DNA of 64,000 bases from Sphingomonas melonis (GCF_013409985.1 NZ_JACCBY010000001.1:682001-746000), one strand, 5' to 3'; shown: positions 44,140 through 53,038, numbered from the stretch's first letter. The notes: generated from the letters alone by a model not told the origin. Translations and numbers: made by a program.

Positions 44140-44811
44140 ATGACTCATGCCCCCTCCGTCGGCGCCCGCCGCCTGCCGCCCCTGCTCGCCGGACTCGCGC
44201 TGATCGCGGTCGGCCTCGTGATCCTGCTGGTCGGGGCGTTCGCGACCAGCCGCTATCCCTTCGCCTTCGACCGCGCGATCATCGTCGGCGCGCGCGCCTG
44301 GGGCGGGCCGGCGTGGCTGCCCAAAGTGGCGAGCGACATCACCGCGCTCGGCGGCGGTGTCGTGCTGACCGTGATTGTGGTGATCGTCGCCGGCTTCCTG
44401 CTGATCCAGCGGCTGTGGCTGACCGCGGCGGCGACCGCGCTCGCCAGCCTCACCGGCGGCTGGGTGGTCGATGCGGTGAAAGGCGTGGTGCTGCGCGCGC
44501 GCCCCGATCTGGTGCCGCACCTCGTCGATGCCGGCGGCTACAGCTTCCCGAGCGGGCATGCGACGTCGAGCGCGGTCGTCTATCTGACGCTTGCCTCGCT
44601 CGCCGGGCAGGTGACGCCGGATCGCGCGGCGCGGCGCTATCTGCTCGTCGTCGCGGTGCTGCTGGTCGGCGCGATCGGGTGCAGCCGCGTCTATCTCGGC
44701 GTCCATTGGCCGAGCGACGTGCTCGCCGGCTGGAGCTTCGGCACGCTCTGGGCGCTCGGCTGGTGGACCGCCACCGCGCGGGCACGGGCGGCGATCGGCG
44801 GGGAACGCTGA
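44140..44811 (+). CDS. PAP2-family membrane phosphatase
   Basis: A 223-residue inner-membrane protein with about six helices and the three phosphatase motifs on the outer face: KGVVLRARP, the PSGHA box in YSFPSGHATSSAVVYL (catalytic His), and SRVYLGVHWPSDVLAGW. Members dephosphorylate phosphatidic acid, undecaprenyl pyrophosphate or related lipids. The start at ATG 44140 has only a weak GGACGGGAC. It follows the permease by 37 bp on the same strand and may be read through, but no functional link is evident. Confidence 0.9.
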   Translation: MTHAPSVGARRLPPLLAGLALIAVGLVILLVGAFATSRYPFAFDRAIIVGARAWGGPAWLPKVASDITALGGGVVLTVIVVIVAGFLLIQRLWLTAAATALASLTGGWVVDAVKGVVLRARPDLVPHLVDAGGYSFPSGHATSSAVVYLTLASLAGQVTPDRAARRYLLVVAVLLVGAIGCSRVYLGVHWPSDVLAGWSFGTLWALGWWTATARARAAIGGER

Positions 44812-44941
44812 CCCGCCGCCCCGTCGGGGCAAGATGGACAGCTTAATGGAAACGAACCAGTCCGATCGTTTCGATTCCTGCGCCGACGAGCAAGAGCGAC
44901 GCGCGACGCGTCGATACCGGATGCCCGTCGTGCAGGACGGC

Positions 44942-44967
44942 GGGCCGACAGAGTAGAATGTCGGCCC
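44942..44967. terminator. Hairpin between convergent PAP2 and galE genes
   Basis: A 9-bp perfect stem (GGGCCGACA/TGTCGGCCC, loop 8) 9 bp beyond the galE stop. Two smaller stems lie nearby (44818-44830 and 44849-44872). None has a T tract, so termination would be factor-dependent; this is a guess from position. Confidence 0.4.
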
Positions 44968-44976
44968 CCTGACCGA

Positions 44977-45978
44977 TCAGCCGCGTTCGGCGAGCTTGCG
45001 TTCCCAGGCGAGCGCGTCCTTGACGATCGTCTCGAGGTCGTCGCGCTGCGGCCGCCAGGGCAGCGCGGCGAGGATCGCGCCATTGTCGGCGACGAGCGCG
45101 GCGGGATCGCCGGCGCGGCGGCCCTCGTAGCGGCGCTGGATCGTCAGGTTGGTGACGCGATCGACCGCGTCGAGCACCTCGTTGACCGAGAAGCCGCGAT
45201 TGTAGCCGGCATTGAGCGTATGGCTCTTGGTCGGCTCGGCGACGAGCAGTTCGAGCGCGGCGACGTGCGCGGCGGCGAGGTCGCTGACGTGGATGTAATC
45301 GCGCACGCCGGTGCCGTCGGGCGTGTCGAAGTCGGTGCCGAACACCGAGACCGCCTCACGCTTGCCGGTCGCCGCCTCGACCGCGATCTTGATGAGGTGC
45401 GTCGCGCCGACCGTCGACTGGCCCGAGCGGCCCTGCGGATCGGCGCCCGCGACGTTGAAATAGCGCAGCGCGCAATAATTGATCGGATGCGCCGCGGCGA
45501 CGTCGCGCAGCATCGCCTCGGTCATCAGCTTCGACATGCCGTACGGGTTGATCGGCACGGTCGGGTCGCTCTCCTGCACCGGCACCTTGGCCGGCGTGCC
45601 ATAGGTCGCGGCGGTCGACGAGAAGATGAAGTGCGGCACGCCCTCGACCACCGCGCTCTCCAGCAGGGCGCGCGTCGCGGCGGTGTTGTTGCGATAATAT
45701 TTGAGCGGGTCGCTCACCGATTCCGGCACCACCACCGATCCGGCGAAATGCATGATGGCGCGCACCCGATGCTCGCGGATCGCAGCGCGGACGGTGGCGT
45801 CGTCCTCGATGTTCGCCTGTACCAGCGTGGCGCGCGGATCGACCGCCCAGTCGAAGCCGGTGACGAGATTGTCCACGACGACAACCTCATAGCCCGCGTC
45901 GAGCAGCGCCAGCACCGCATGGCTGCCGATATAGCCGGCCCCGCCGGTCACCATCACCTTACCCTGGAACGCCATCAT
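44977..45978 (-). CDS. galE: UDP-glucose 4-epimerase
   Basis: A 333-residue SDR enzyme interconverting UDP-glucose and UDP-galactose, needed for galactose use and surface polysaccharides. Visible: NAD motif [44 protein letters not shown], catalytic Ser/Thr in [10 protein letters not shown]-x3-K in [11 protein letters not shown], and YFNVAGAD. Twin ATGs at 45978 and 45975, with GGGAG 6 nt before the first. It could process galactose released by the GH27 enzyme, but housekeeping is enough to explain it. Confidence 0.95.
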   Translation of the reverse strand: MMAFQGKVMVTGGAGYIGSHAVLALLDAGYEVVVVDNLVTGFDWAVDPRATLVQANIEDDATVRAAIREHRVRAIMHFAGSVVVPESVSDPLKYYRNNTAATRALLESAVVEGVPHFIFSSTAATYGTPAKVPVQESDPTVPINPYGMSKLMTEAMLRDVAAAHPINYCALRYFNVAGADPQGRSGQSTVGATHLIKIAVEAATGKREAVSVFGTDFDTPDGTGVRDYIHVSDLAAAHVAALELLVAEPTKSHTLNAGYNRGFSVNEVLDAVDRVTNLTIQRRYEGRRAGDPAALVADNGAILAALPWRPQRDDLETIVKDALAWERKLAERG

Positions 45979-46037
45979 GTTTCTCCCGTCTTTCGCGCGC
46001 CCTACCGCGTTCCTACATCGGCGCAAAGGAGACTATC

Positions 46038-46577
46038 ATGACCGAACATGTGACACTGGCCGGTGGCTGCTTCTGGTGCACCGAAGCGGTGTTCAAGGAC
46101 GTGATCGGCGTCGAGAGCGTCGAGAGCGGCTATATCGGCGGCTCAGTGCCCGATCCGACCTACAAGCAGGTGTGCGGCGGCGACACCGGCCATGCCGAGG
46201 CGATCCGCATCGGTTTCGACCCCGAGCAATTGCAGCTCGGCGACCTGCTCGACATCTTCTTCGCGACGCATGACCCGACGCAGCTCAACCGCCAGGGCAA
46301 TGACGTCGGCACGCAATATCGTTCGGCGATGTTCCCCGCGGACGAGACGCAGGAGGCCGAGATGCGTGCGGCGATCGAGCGCGCGCAGGCGGACTCGGCC
46401 AAGCCGATCGTGACGACGATCGAGCCGATGTCGACCTGGTATCCCGCCGAGGGCTATCACCAGGATTATTGGGAGACATCGGGCCGCTCCAACCCCTATT
46501 GCATGGCGGTGATCCCGCCCAAGTTGCAGAAGCTGCGCAAGAGCTTCGCGGCGCGATCGAAGGCGGTGACCGCGTAA
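46038..46577 (+). CDS. msrA: Peptide methionine sulfoxide reductase A
   Basis: A 179-residue cytoplasmic repair enzyme reducing methionine-S-sulfoxide. The catalytic motif [11 protein letters not shown] (nucleophile Cys11) is near the N-terminus; [39 protein letters not shown] and the [12 protein letters not shown] block follow the family. The usual second-half resolving Cys is represented by YCMAVI. The ribosome site AAAGGAG is well placed. Divergent from galE by 59 bp. Confidence 0.96.
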   Translation: MTEHVTLAGGCFWCTEAVFKDVIGVESVESGYIGGSVPDPTYKQVCGGDTGHAEAIRIGFDPEQLQLGDLLDIFFATHDPTQLNRQGNDVGTQYRSAMFPADETQEAEMRAAIERAQADSAKPIVTTIEPMSTWYPAEGYHQDYWETSGRSNPYCMAVIPPKLQKLRKSFAARSKAVTA

Positions 46578-46586
46578 CCGCCAAGT

Positions 46587-46790
46587 CCTCCCCGCCAGGG
46601 GAGGGGGACCGTTCGGCGCTAGCCGAATGGTGGAGGGGGAGGACAGGGCGGGAGCCCGGACAACGAAGCTCCGCCCTGTCCTCCCCCTCCGTCACGGCTT
46701 CGCCGTGCCACAGTGCCGGGTCGCACATGCCCCCGGCATGTGCTTGGATTGCCGGGGGCAATCCAACCCGGCACTCCCTGGCGGGGGAGG
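46587..46790. repeat. 204-bp multi-hairpin intergenic element
   Basis: Outer arms CCTCCCCGCCAGGG (46587) and CCCTGGCGGGGGAGG (to 46790) enclose TTCGGC/GCCGAA (46612-46627), a perfect 20-bp inverted repeat (46632-46651 with 46671-46690), CACGGC/GCCGTG (46693-46707), and a nested set where GTGCCGGGT/ACCCGGCAC (46713/46774) encloses CACATGCC/GGCATGTG and GGATTGCC/GGCAATCC. It lies between convergent msrA and fliA and may terminate both. No coding potential seen. Confidence 0.75.
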
Positions 46791-46796
46791 AATGAT

Positions 46797-47576
46797 TCAC
46801 ACCTTCCGCGCGAGCGCCTTCTTCAGCTTCGCATGCGCGGCGGCCTTGATCTGGCAGACGCGCGCCGCGCCGACGCCGATGACCTGGCCGATCTCCTCGA
46901 GGTTCAGTTCCTCGACGTAGAACAGCTGCACCACCAGCGCCTCGCGCTCGGGCAGGGCGGTGATCGCGGCGATCAGCGTGTCGCGCAGGTCGCTGGCGGC
47001 GAGTTGCTCGAACGCGTCGGGCGTGTCGTCGGCGAACCAGGGCAGGTCGTCCGCATAGACCTCGTCCATCGATTCGAACCGGACCGCATCGGCGGTCTCG
47101 TATTCGGCGCGCAGCTTCTCCACCGTCACCCCCAGTTCCTTGGCCAGCGCCGCCTCGTCGGGCGCGCGGCCGGTGCTTGCCGTCAGCGTTGCCACCGCGG
47201 CATGATATTGCCGCCGCCGCCGCATCGCGCCGCGCGTCGTCGTCGCCTGCCGGCGCAGTTCGTCGATCATCGCCCCGCGCAGCCGGGTCTGCAGATAGGC
47301 GCGGAACTGCGCGCCCTGTTCGGCGGCATGGCCGACCGCCTCGACCAGCGCGACGAGCCCGATCTGCACGAGGTCCTCGACCTCGACGATCGAGCTCATC
47401 GAGCCATGGACGTGCCAGGCGATGCGGCGGACCAGCGGCAGATATTGCCGGATCATCGCTTCCTGATCGCCGCCCGGGCGCGAGGCGCGCGAATAGGTGA
47501 GCGGACCCTGCGGCACCATCGCGGCCGGCGCCGGCGTCGCGGCGGCGAAGCGCTGCTGCATCGGCTCGGCGCTCAT
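46797..47576 (-). CDS. fliA: Flagellar sigma factor sigma-28
   Basis: A 259-residue sigma factor for late flagellar genes. Region 2 is YLPLVRRIAWHVHGSMSSIVEVEDLVQIGLVALVEA, with QFRAYLQTRLRGAMIDELRRQ continuing regions 2.3-3.0; region 3 includes GRAPDEAALAKELGVTVEKL; region 4 is ALPEREALVVQLFYVEELNLEEIGQVIGVGAARVCQIKAAA. Its N-terminus is about 35 residues longer than in enterics. It overlaps flhA (ATGA) and is transcribed from the sigma-54 site at 50534. Its antagonist FlgM is encoded at 50929. Confidence 0.95.
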   Translation of the reverse strand: MSAEPMQQRFAAATPAPAAMVPQGPLTYSRASRPGGDQEAMIRQYLPLVRRIAWHVHGSMSSIVEVEDLVQIGLVALVEAVGHAAEQGAQFRAYLQTRLRGAMIDELRRQATTTRGAMRRRRQYHAAVATLTASTGRAPDEAALAKELGVTVEKLRAEYETADAVRFESMDEVYADDLPWFADDTPDAFEQLAASDLRDTLIAAITALPEREALVVQLFYVEELNLEEIGQVIGVGAARVCQIKAAAHAKLKKALARKV

Positions 47577-49645
47577 GCCGCCAGCGCCTGATGCTGCTGG
47601 CCGATCACCGCGACCACCTCGACCGCCTTCTCCTCGGGCACCTCGAAGAAAGACAGCACCGGCGTGTCGGGCAGCACGGTCTTCACCAGCTTACGGATCG
47701 CGACGCGGATCGCCGGCTGGACGACCAGCGCGAACGGCTTGGCCTCGGCGATCAGCGGTTGCGCCGCCTCTTGCAGCGCGTCGACGATGCGACGGCCGAG
47801 GTCGGGCTCGATGACGTGGCGGCGCGACTGGTCGGCGCGCGCCGCCTGGCCGAGCAGCCCTTCGAGCTGGCCGTCGAGCGTCATCACGCGCAGCGGCTCG
47901 CGCACGCCGCACAGCTTCTGGATGATCAGCGGGCCGAGCTCGGGGCGGATCAGCTCGATGATCTCTTCGGCGTCGGCGCTGCGCGTGGCGGCAACGGCGA
48001 TCGCCTGCGCGATGCGACGGAATTCCTTCAACGGAATGTTCTCCGCAAGCAGGCCCTTGAGGACCTGGGTGAGGGTGGTGAGCGGCAGCGGACTGGGGGT
48101 GAGCGAGGCGACGAGCTGCGCCGCGCGCTCCTTGAGCCCGTCGAGCAGCGACTGGACCTCATCGGGGCCGAGCAGGTCGGTCGCGTTGGCGCCGAGCAGA
48201 TGGTTGAGGTGCGTCGCCATCACCGTGCCGGCGTCGACGACGAGGAAGCCTGCGCCGGTCGCCGCATCGGCATCGCCCGACGGGATCCAGGTGGCGTCGA
48301 GCCCGAAGGTCGGGTCCTTCGCCTTCTTGCCGTTGAGCGCGCCATAGGCCTGGCCGGTGTCGAGCGCGAGCATCTCGTCAGGCGACACCTGATCCTCGCC
48401 GAGCACGACGCCGTTGATCAGGATGCGATAGGTATAGGGCGCGAGGTTGATGTCGTCGCGCACCCGGCATTGCGGCACGACGAAGCCCAGCTCGCGCGAC
48501 AGCTGGCGGCGCACGCCGGTGATCCGGCCCATCAGCGGCGCGCCGCGGCGCGGATCGACCAGCGGCACCAGGCCGTAGCCGATGTCGAAATTGACCTGCA
48601 TGCCGTCGGTCACCTCGTCCCAGCCGATCTTGGACGGATCGGCCGGCTCTTCGGCCACCGCGGGGGCGGCCTCGACGGCAGGGCGGCGCTCGATCTGGCG
48701 CAGCTTCCAGGCGGCGAAGCCGGCGAGCCCGGCGGCGGTGAGGATGACGATATGCGGCATGCCCGGCAGCAGCCCGAGCAGGCCGAGGATCACCGCGACC
48801 GGCGTCCAGGTGCGCGGGGAGCCGAACTGGCCGCCGATCTGGCCGGCGAGATCCTTGTCCGACGACACGCGGGTGACGATTGCGGCGGCGGCGATCGACA
48901 GCATCAGGCTGGGCAGCTGCGCGACGAGCGCGTCGCCGATCGCGAGCAGGATATAGCTTTTCGCGGCCGCGGCGATCGTCATGCCATGGCTGACCGGGCC
49001 GAGGATCAGCCCGCCGACGACGTTGGCGGCGAGGATGAGCATCGCGGCGACGGCGTCGCCCTTCACGAACTTCGACGAACCGTCCATCGAGCCGTAGAAA
49101 TCGGCCTCGGTCGCCACTTCGACGCGGCGCTTCTTGGCGTCGTCGGGGGTGATGAGGCCGGCGTTGAGATCGGCGTCGATCGCCATCTGCTTGCCGGGCA
49201 GCGCGTCGAGGGTGAAGCGGGCGGAGACTTCCGATACGCGGCCGGCGCCCTTGGTGACGACGATCAGGTTGATGATCATCAGGATCGCGAAGACGAAGAT
49301 GCCGACGACATAGTCGCCGCCGATGAGGAAGGTGCCGAACGCCTCGATGACGTGGCCCGCCGCGCTCTCGCCCTCGTGACCGTGGACCAGCACGATACGG
49401 GTCGAGGCGACGTTGAGGCCGAGGCGGAACAGCGTGGCGAACAGCAGCACCGTCGGGAAGGACGAGAAGTCGAGCGGCTTCTGCGCGTTGAGCGACACCA
49501 TCAGCACCGCGAGGCTGATCGCGATGTTGGCGACGAAGAAGATGTCGAGCAGGAAGGCCGGGATCGGCACCACCATCACGACGACGAGCAGCAGGATGGC
49601 GAGCGGCAGCGCCGCGCCGCGGCCGGAGGCGAGCAGCTTGTTCAC
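47573..49645 (-). CDS. flhA: Flagellar export apparatus protein FlhA
   Basis: A 690-residue inner-membrane component of the flagellar type III export gate. Eight hydrophobic helices span residues 15-330, with the conserved cytoplasmic FHIPEP loop seen as FTLDALPGKQMAIDADLNAGLI. The C-terminal half forms the cytoplasmic ring that receives chaperone-substrate complexes (GYGLVPLVD, LAPYTYRILINGVVLGEDQ, TVMATHLNHLL, PLKEFRRIAQAIA). GTG start one base after the transglycosylase stop. Family length is normal. Confidence 0.96.
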   Translation of the reverse strand: MNKLLASGRGAALPLAILLLVVVMVVPIPAFLLDIFFVANIAISLAVLMVSLNAQKPLDFSSFPTVLLFATLFRLGLNVASTRIVLVHGHEGESAAGHVIEAFGTFLIGGDYVVGIFVFAILMIINLIVVTKGAGRVSEVSARFTLDALPGKQMAIDADLNAGLITPDDAKKRRVEVATEADFYGSMDGSSKFVKGDAVAAMLILAANVVGGLILGPVSHGMTIAAAAKSYILLAIGDALVAQLPSLMLSIAAAAIVTRVSSDKDLAGQIGGQFGSPRTWTPVAVILGLLGLLPGMPHIVILTAAGLAGFAAWKLRQIERRPAVEAAPAVAEEPADPSKIGWDEVTDGMQVNFDIGYGLVPLVDPRRGAPLMGRITGVRRQLSRELGFVVPQCRVRDDINLAPYTYRILINGVVLGEDQVSPDEMLALDTGQAYGALNGKKAKDPTFGLDATWIPSGDADAATGAGFLVVDAGTVMATHLNHLLGANATDLLGPDEVQSLLDGLKERAAQLVASLTPSPLPLTTLTQVLKGLLAENIPLKEFRRIAQAIAVAATRSADAEEIIELIRPELGPLIIQKLCGVREPLRVMTLDGQLEGLLGQAARADQSRRHVIEPDLGRRIVDALQEAAQPLIAEAKPFALVVQPAIRVAIRKLVKTVLPDTPVLSFFEVPEEKAVEVVAVIGQQHQALAA

Positions 49646-49646
49646 G

Positions 49647-50495
49647 TCAGCGGCCCCCCATGCTGGCGAGCATCATATAGGCGAGCCTCGCATTGTTCGG
49701 GGACGGGCGCAGCAGGCTGTTGGCTGCGGCCGGCTTGCCGGCGCCGAACCGGCCCATCGCCTGCGTCGCCCAGGCGAGCGCGTCCTCGGCGCTCTGGTTG
49801 CCGCCGGTGACGACGGTGGAGCCGTCCATGTCGAGCGCCTGCGCGGCGAAGGCGAGGTTGGCGTTGCGCGTCTCGGTGGTGCTGTCGCTCGCCGCGCCGA
49901 GCTTGTCGGCGAAGCGCTGGTAGATCGCCGACAGCGAGCGCGGCTGGCCGTTGCCGGCGTAGAAGATCGAGCGGTTGGCGCCGGCCGCCTGCGGGAACAG
50001 CGACGCGGCGGATGCGCCGGGGTTGCTCTGCATCGCCGAGAGGAATTTCTTGGCGCCGCCGATCCCGAGGAAATGCGCCATGTAAAGGTCGGTGCCGTTG
50101 GCCGAGCGGCCGAGCGTGCCTTCGAGCACGTCCTTGTTGTCGGAGGCGTGCTCCGCCGCCATCAGCGAGGCGGCGGTGGGATCGTTGCGCAGCGCGAGGA
50201 TCGCCGAGCGGGTGGCGGGATCGTTGACGGTGAAATGGCCGCGCGACTGGCCGATGCTGTCGGCCGCCCAGGCCATGCCGTGCTCGGCGCCGTGCTTTTT
50301 GACGACCGCGAGCCAGCTCTGCTCGACGAACTGGTACAGGCCCGACGCCGACGAGGTGCCGGCGCGCGCATTGGCGTTGAGCCCGCTTTCGATCTTGGCC
50401 TGACCGAGCAGATAGTCGAAGTCCACGCCCGTCTTGCTGCTCGCAAGCGCGATCGCGGACTGTACCCGGCCGGATGAAATCGGATTGACGGTCAT
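49647..50495 (-). CDS. Lytic transglycosylase of the flagellar cluster
   Basis: A 282-residue SLT-like peptidoglycan hydrolase. The catalytic Glu36 is in LLGQAKIESGLNANARAGTSSASGLYQFVEQSW, followed by AAEHASDNKD and YMAHFLGIGGAKKFL. No Sec signal is apparent, so export might go through the flagellar system. It precedes flhA by one base and shares its sigma-54 promoter. FlgJ (59823) lacks a muramidase domain, so this separate enzyme probably opens the cell wall for the rod. Confidence 0.88.
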   Translation of the reverse strand: MTVNPISSGRVQSAIALASSKTGVDFDYLLGQAKIESGLNANARAGTSSASGLYQFVEQSWLAVVKKHGAEHGMAWAADSIGQSRGHFTVNDPATRSAILALRNDPTAASLMAAEHASDNKDVLEGTLGRSANGTDLYMAHFLGIGGAKKFLSAMQSNPGASAASLFPQAAGANRSIFYAGNGQPRSLSAIYQRFADKLGAASDSTTETRNANLAFAAQALDMDGSTVVTGGNQSAEDALAWATQAMGRFGAGKPAAANSLLRPSPNNARLAYMMLASMGGR

Positions 50496-50533
50496 TACGA
50501 AGAAAGCACACCCCAGTTGTCGCAGGTGTGATC

Positions 50534-50549
50534 AGCAAGGACCGTGCCA
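50534..50549 (-). promoter_or_regulatory. Sigma-54 promoter of transglycosylase-flhA-fliA
   Basis: Reading leftward: TGGCACG-N4-TTGCT, an exact match to the -24/-12 consensus. The predicted start near 50525 leaves about 30 bases of leader before the transglycosylase ATG at 50495. Confidence 0.85.
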
Positions 50550-50627
50550 GTTGCGCCGTGCGCGGGGTGCAGGGCGGGCAATCGGATGCGCGTGCCGCGC
50601 GCTGCCCCGGGCGGGGCGGGGGGCCGG

Positions 50628-50942
50628 TCAGGCGTAGGCCGACACCAGCGTCGGGCGGAAGCCATGGCCGGCATCGCCGGTCAGAATTTGCAGGCGGCGG
50701 CGAACATTTGCCGCCATCAGATTGACGTAGATCCGGCACGTCTCGTTGAGCCGGTTCGCCTCGTCGGCAAGCGCACGCACGTCGTCACCGGCGGGACCGG
50801 TGCTGAGCGCCGCCACCTGTTCGATGCCGGCGAGCTTTTCCTGCGTCGCGCGCTCCAGCGCGCTGACGTCGTTGGTCTTGAGGGCGTCGATCTCGGCATG
50901 GAGCGAGTCGATCACCTGGATGAGGGCATCACGCCGCGTCAT
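50628..50942 (-). CDS. flgN: FlgN-like flagellar export chaperone
   Basis: A 104-residue helical protein (ALIQVIDSLHAEIDALKTNDVSALERATQEKLAGIEQVAAL, then LNETCRIYVNLMAANVRRRL). Charge pattern, length and position directly after flgM, with a 14-bp overlap, fit FlgN, the chaperone for hook-filament junction proteins FlgK and FlgL. It is shorter than enteric FlgN (about 140) and sequence identity in this family is always low. Confidence 0.75.
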   Translation of the reverse strand: MTRRDALIQVIDSLHAEIDALKTNDVSALERATQEKLAGIEQVAALSTGPAGDDVRALADEANRLNETCRIYVNLMAANVRRRLQILTGDAGHGFRPTLVSAYA

Positions 50943-51237
50943 TGCTTACCCAATCGAGCCGGAGTGCGATGAGCCGGTCGGCGATCGTCGCCGGCAGGAT
51001 GGGGAACGACCCGTTCTGGATCGCCTTCTTGATCGCGTCGACGCGATCGCTGTTGACCGGCGGTTCGGCGGACAGCGTCCGGGCGAGGTTGGTCAATTGC
51101 GTCGCGGTATTCGCCGCGGGCGCCTGTTGCGTCGCCTGCTGCACCGCGGGCTGCACCGCCGGCGCAGCCGCGGGTGCGGCGACGCGCGAGACGCTCCCAC
51201 TTCCGTTCAGCGGCGTTGAGCCGATCGAGTCCACCAT
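50929..51237 (-). CDS. flgM: Anti-sigma-28 factor
   Basis: A 102-residue protein that holds FliA inactive until export through the finished hook. An Ala/Pro/Gln-rich disordered half is followed by the sigma-binding end: RTLSAEPPVNSDRVDAIKKAIQNGSFPILPATIADRLIALRLDW, the usual VDxIKxAIxxGxYxI-ADxxIA pattern. A sigma-28 site lies upstream at 51271. Confidence 0.9.
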   Translation of the reverse strand: MVDSIGSTPLNGSGSVSRVAAPAAAPAVQPAVQQATQQAPAANTATQLTNLARTLSAEPPVNSDRVDAIKKAIQNGSFPILPATIADRLIALRLDWVSNDAA

Positions 51238-51270
51238 GTCCGCACCTATCTGTGTTGCCTGACATGAGGA

Positions 51271-51297
51271 TAAACGGCCGATCGGCGTGCGGCTTTA
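51271..51297 (-). promoter_or_regulatory. Sigma-28 promoter of flgM-flgN
   Basis: Reading leftward: TAAA (51297-51294), 15 bases, GCCGTTTA (51278-51271), six of eight matches to GCCGATAA. It places the flgM start about 30 bp downstream and would make flgM autoregulated through FliA. Confidence 0.65.
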
Positions 51298-51329
51298 ACG
51301 AAAAAGATTCCATCGTCATGCCGGCGGCG

Positions 51330-51848
51330 TCACTCGCCCCAGCCGGGCAGGGTGGCGCGGCCGCTTTCCAGCGCGATCGCCTGCACCGGACCCTTGGCGT
51401 CGTCGACCTTGACCATGAAGCGGCCACCCGGCGGCGCATCGCCCATCGCGACGCCTTCGCGGCTGATCGAGAAGCCGGCCGAGCCCGCCTCGATCACCAC
51501 CGGGTCGCCGCGGCGGATCACCGGCTCCGCCTTGGCGGCGACCGTCATCGGGCGCGCGGCGGTGGTGGCGGGCGGGGCGGCGTTGGCGGGGCGGATCACG
51601 GGCACGAAGATGCGCCAGTCCGGTCCCGAGCACGACACGACGACCGCGTCATGCGCCTCGGTCCGCCAGGCGAGCGCCACGGTCGAGCAGGCCGCCAGCC
51701 GCAGCCGGCTGTCGATCGCGGTGCGGGCGCCGCCCTCGGCGCCGATCGGGCGGCTGGTGAAGGCGGAGACGGCACGGTCGAGCCCGCCGGTATCCTGGAA
51801 GGCGACGGCGCCGCCAGCAGCGGCAAGCAGCAGGGGAAGGAAGATCAT
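51330..51848 (-). CDS. flgA: P-ring assembly chaperone FlgA
   Basis: A 172-residue periplasmic protein (signal MIFLPLLLAAAGGAVA) that helps FlgI form the P ring. The C-terminal SAF-like domain is visible as EPVIRRGDPVVIEAGSAGFSISREGVAMGDAPPGGRFMVK and a final VQAIALESGRATL. Shorter than enteric FlgA but with the conserved end. It overlaps the MotB-like gene (ATGA), an unusual operon partner. Confidence 0.9.
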   Translation of the reverse strand: MIFLPLLLAAAGGAVAFQDTGGLDRAVSAFTSRPIGAEGGARTAIDSRLRLAACSTVALAWRTEAHDAVVVSCSGPDWRIFVPVIRPANAAPPATTAARPMTVAAKAEPVIRRGDPVVIEAGSAGFSISREGVAMGDAPPGGRFMVKVDDAKGPVQAIALESGRATLPGWGE

Positions 51849-52366
51849 GGCTGATGGTCCATCGGGTTGGATTGTTCGCCGACGAAGGCGAGCGTGACGA
51901 TCGCGGCGCGGCGGCCGGGACGGGGATTGGTGGTGATGGTGATGCGGTCGCTGACCGGCGCGAGCGCGGCGGCGAGCGCGCGCGCACGATCCGCGGCGAG
52001 CAACGCGGCGCTGCCGGTGGCGCGATCGACATCGGCGGCGCTGCCGTCGGTCGATCCGGTCACGGTCAGCGCGACGCGCGGATCGCGCACCGCCTCACGC
52101 GCCCAGGCGATCACCGTGGCGGGGCTGGCGGGCAATGCCGCCGCGCCCGGTGCGAAGTCGAACAGCCCGGCGGCCATCACCGGCAGCGCCGCTGCGGCGC
52201 GGGTGCCGCCGAAACTCTCGCGCAGCGCATCGGTGATCGCATGCGGCTTCTCGCTCGCCTGGATCAGCACGAAGAAGCCGACCAGCAGCAGCGCGAGGTC
52301 GGCGAGCGTCACCAGCCACAGCGGCCTGGCGGGCGGCGAAGGCGGATAGAGCGCGTCGCCGGTCAT
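51845..52366 (-). CDS. Minimal MotB/OmpA-like protein
   Basis: A 173-residue protein with one N-terminal membrane helix (LWLVTLADLALLLVGFFVLIQASE) carrying Asp23 where MotB has its proton-binding Asp, then a shortened OmpA-like periplasmic part (VALTVTGSTDGSAADVDRATGSAALLAADRARALAAAL). It lacks the long plug-linker and full peptidoglycan loop of the MotB at 63535. With the adjacent MotA-like gene it forms a second stator-type pair. Overlaps both neighbours by four bases. Confidence 0.72.
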   Translation of the reverse strand: MTGDALYPPSPPARPLWLVTLADLALLLVGFFVLIQASEKPHAITDALRESFGGTRAAAALPVMAAGLFDFAPGAAALPASPATVIAWAREAVRDPRVALTVTGSTDGSAADVDRATGSAALLAADRARALAAALAPVSDRITITTNPRPGRRAAIVTLAFVGEQSNPMDHQP

Positions 52367-53010
52367 GCGACGCTCTGCAGGGGATGACGCGGCGTCTCGC
52401 GCAGCGCGAGCGCGAGCAGCGGCGCCTCGATCCGCGCGCGTTCGAATGCCTCGACCCGGCCCGCGGCGCGCAGCCGGTGGCAGATCGGGGTGAGCACCAG
52501 ATTGGCGAGCAGCGCGCCGTACAGCGTCGCGAGCAGCGCGATCGCCATCGCACCGCCGATCGCCTTGGGATCGGTCATGTTGGCGAACATGCCGGCCAGG
52601 CCGATCAGCGTGCCGACCATGCCCATCGCCGGCGCCGCCTCGGCCGCCGACGACCAGACCTCGGCGATCGCGACGTGGCGGGCGACCCGCGCTTGGCGAT
52701 GATAGCGCAGCAGCGCCTCGACCTCGCGCGGGGTGGCGCCGTCGACGATCGCGGCGATCGCGGCGGCGACGTCGGGATCGGCGATCACCGACCGGTCGAG
52801 CGCGACGACGCCATGCCGCTTGGCGATCCGCGCCTGTGCGGCGACCTGATCGAGCAGCGCGTCGGCGCGGAACGGCCGGCGCACGAGGACACGCAACGCC
52901 GACACCGCGCCGAGCGCATCGCGCAACGGCGCGCGCAACACCGCGGCAAGGGTCGTGCCGCCGCCGACGATGGCGAGCGCGACGGGATCGAAGAACTGGG
53001 CAATCAACAT
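52363..53010 (-). CDS. MotA/ExbB-type protein lacking the first membrane helix
   Basis: A 215-residue PomA/MotA-like protein. It begins at the segment equivalent to helix 2 (FFDPVALAIVGGGTTLAAVLRAP), has the cytoplasmic loop (EALLRYHRQARVARHVAIAEVWSSAAEAAP) and then helices 3 and 4 (AMGMVGTLIGLAGMFANM, GGAMAIALLATLYGALLANLVLTPI). A longer frame to ATG 53088 adds only polar residues, so helix 1 is truly absent. The proton-channel motif TLIGL is kept. It heads the operon MotA-like - MotB-like - flgA. Confidence 0.75.
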   Translation of the reverse strand: MLIAQFFDPVALAIVGGGTTLAAVLRAPLRDALGAVSALRVLVRRPFRADALLDQVAAQARIAKRHGVVALDRSVIADPDVAAAIAAIVDGATPREVEALLRYHRQARVARHVAIAEVWSSAAEAAPAMGMVGTLIGLAGMFANMTDPKAIGGAMAIALLATLYGALLANLVLTPICHRLRAAGRVEAFERARIEAPLLALALRETPRHPLQSVA

Positions 53011-53022
53011 GCGCGAGGGTGA

Positions 53023-53038
53023 TGCAAGGGGCGGGCCA
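53023..53038 (-). promoter_or_regulatory. Candidate sigma-54 promoter of the mini-stator/flgA operon
   Basis: Reading leftward: TGGCCCG-N4-TTGCA, one mismatch in the -24 box. The predicted start lies at about 53011, almost on the ATG at 53010, which would give a leaderless message; confidence is lowered for this reason. Confidence 0.5.

Noticed and set aside
46797..47576. Stress-response sigma factor (sigma-B/F type)
   Set aside because: Region spacing, overlap with flhA and the nearby FlgM identify it as FliA.
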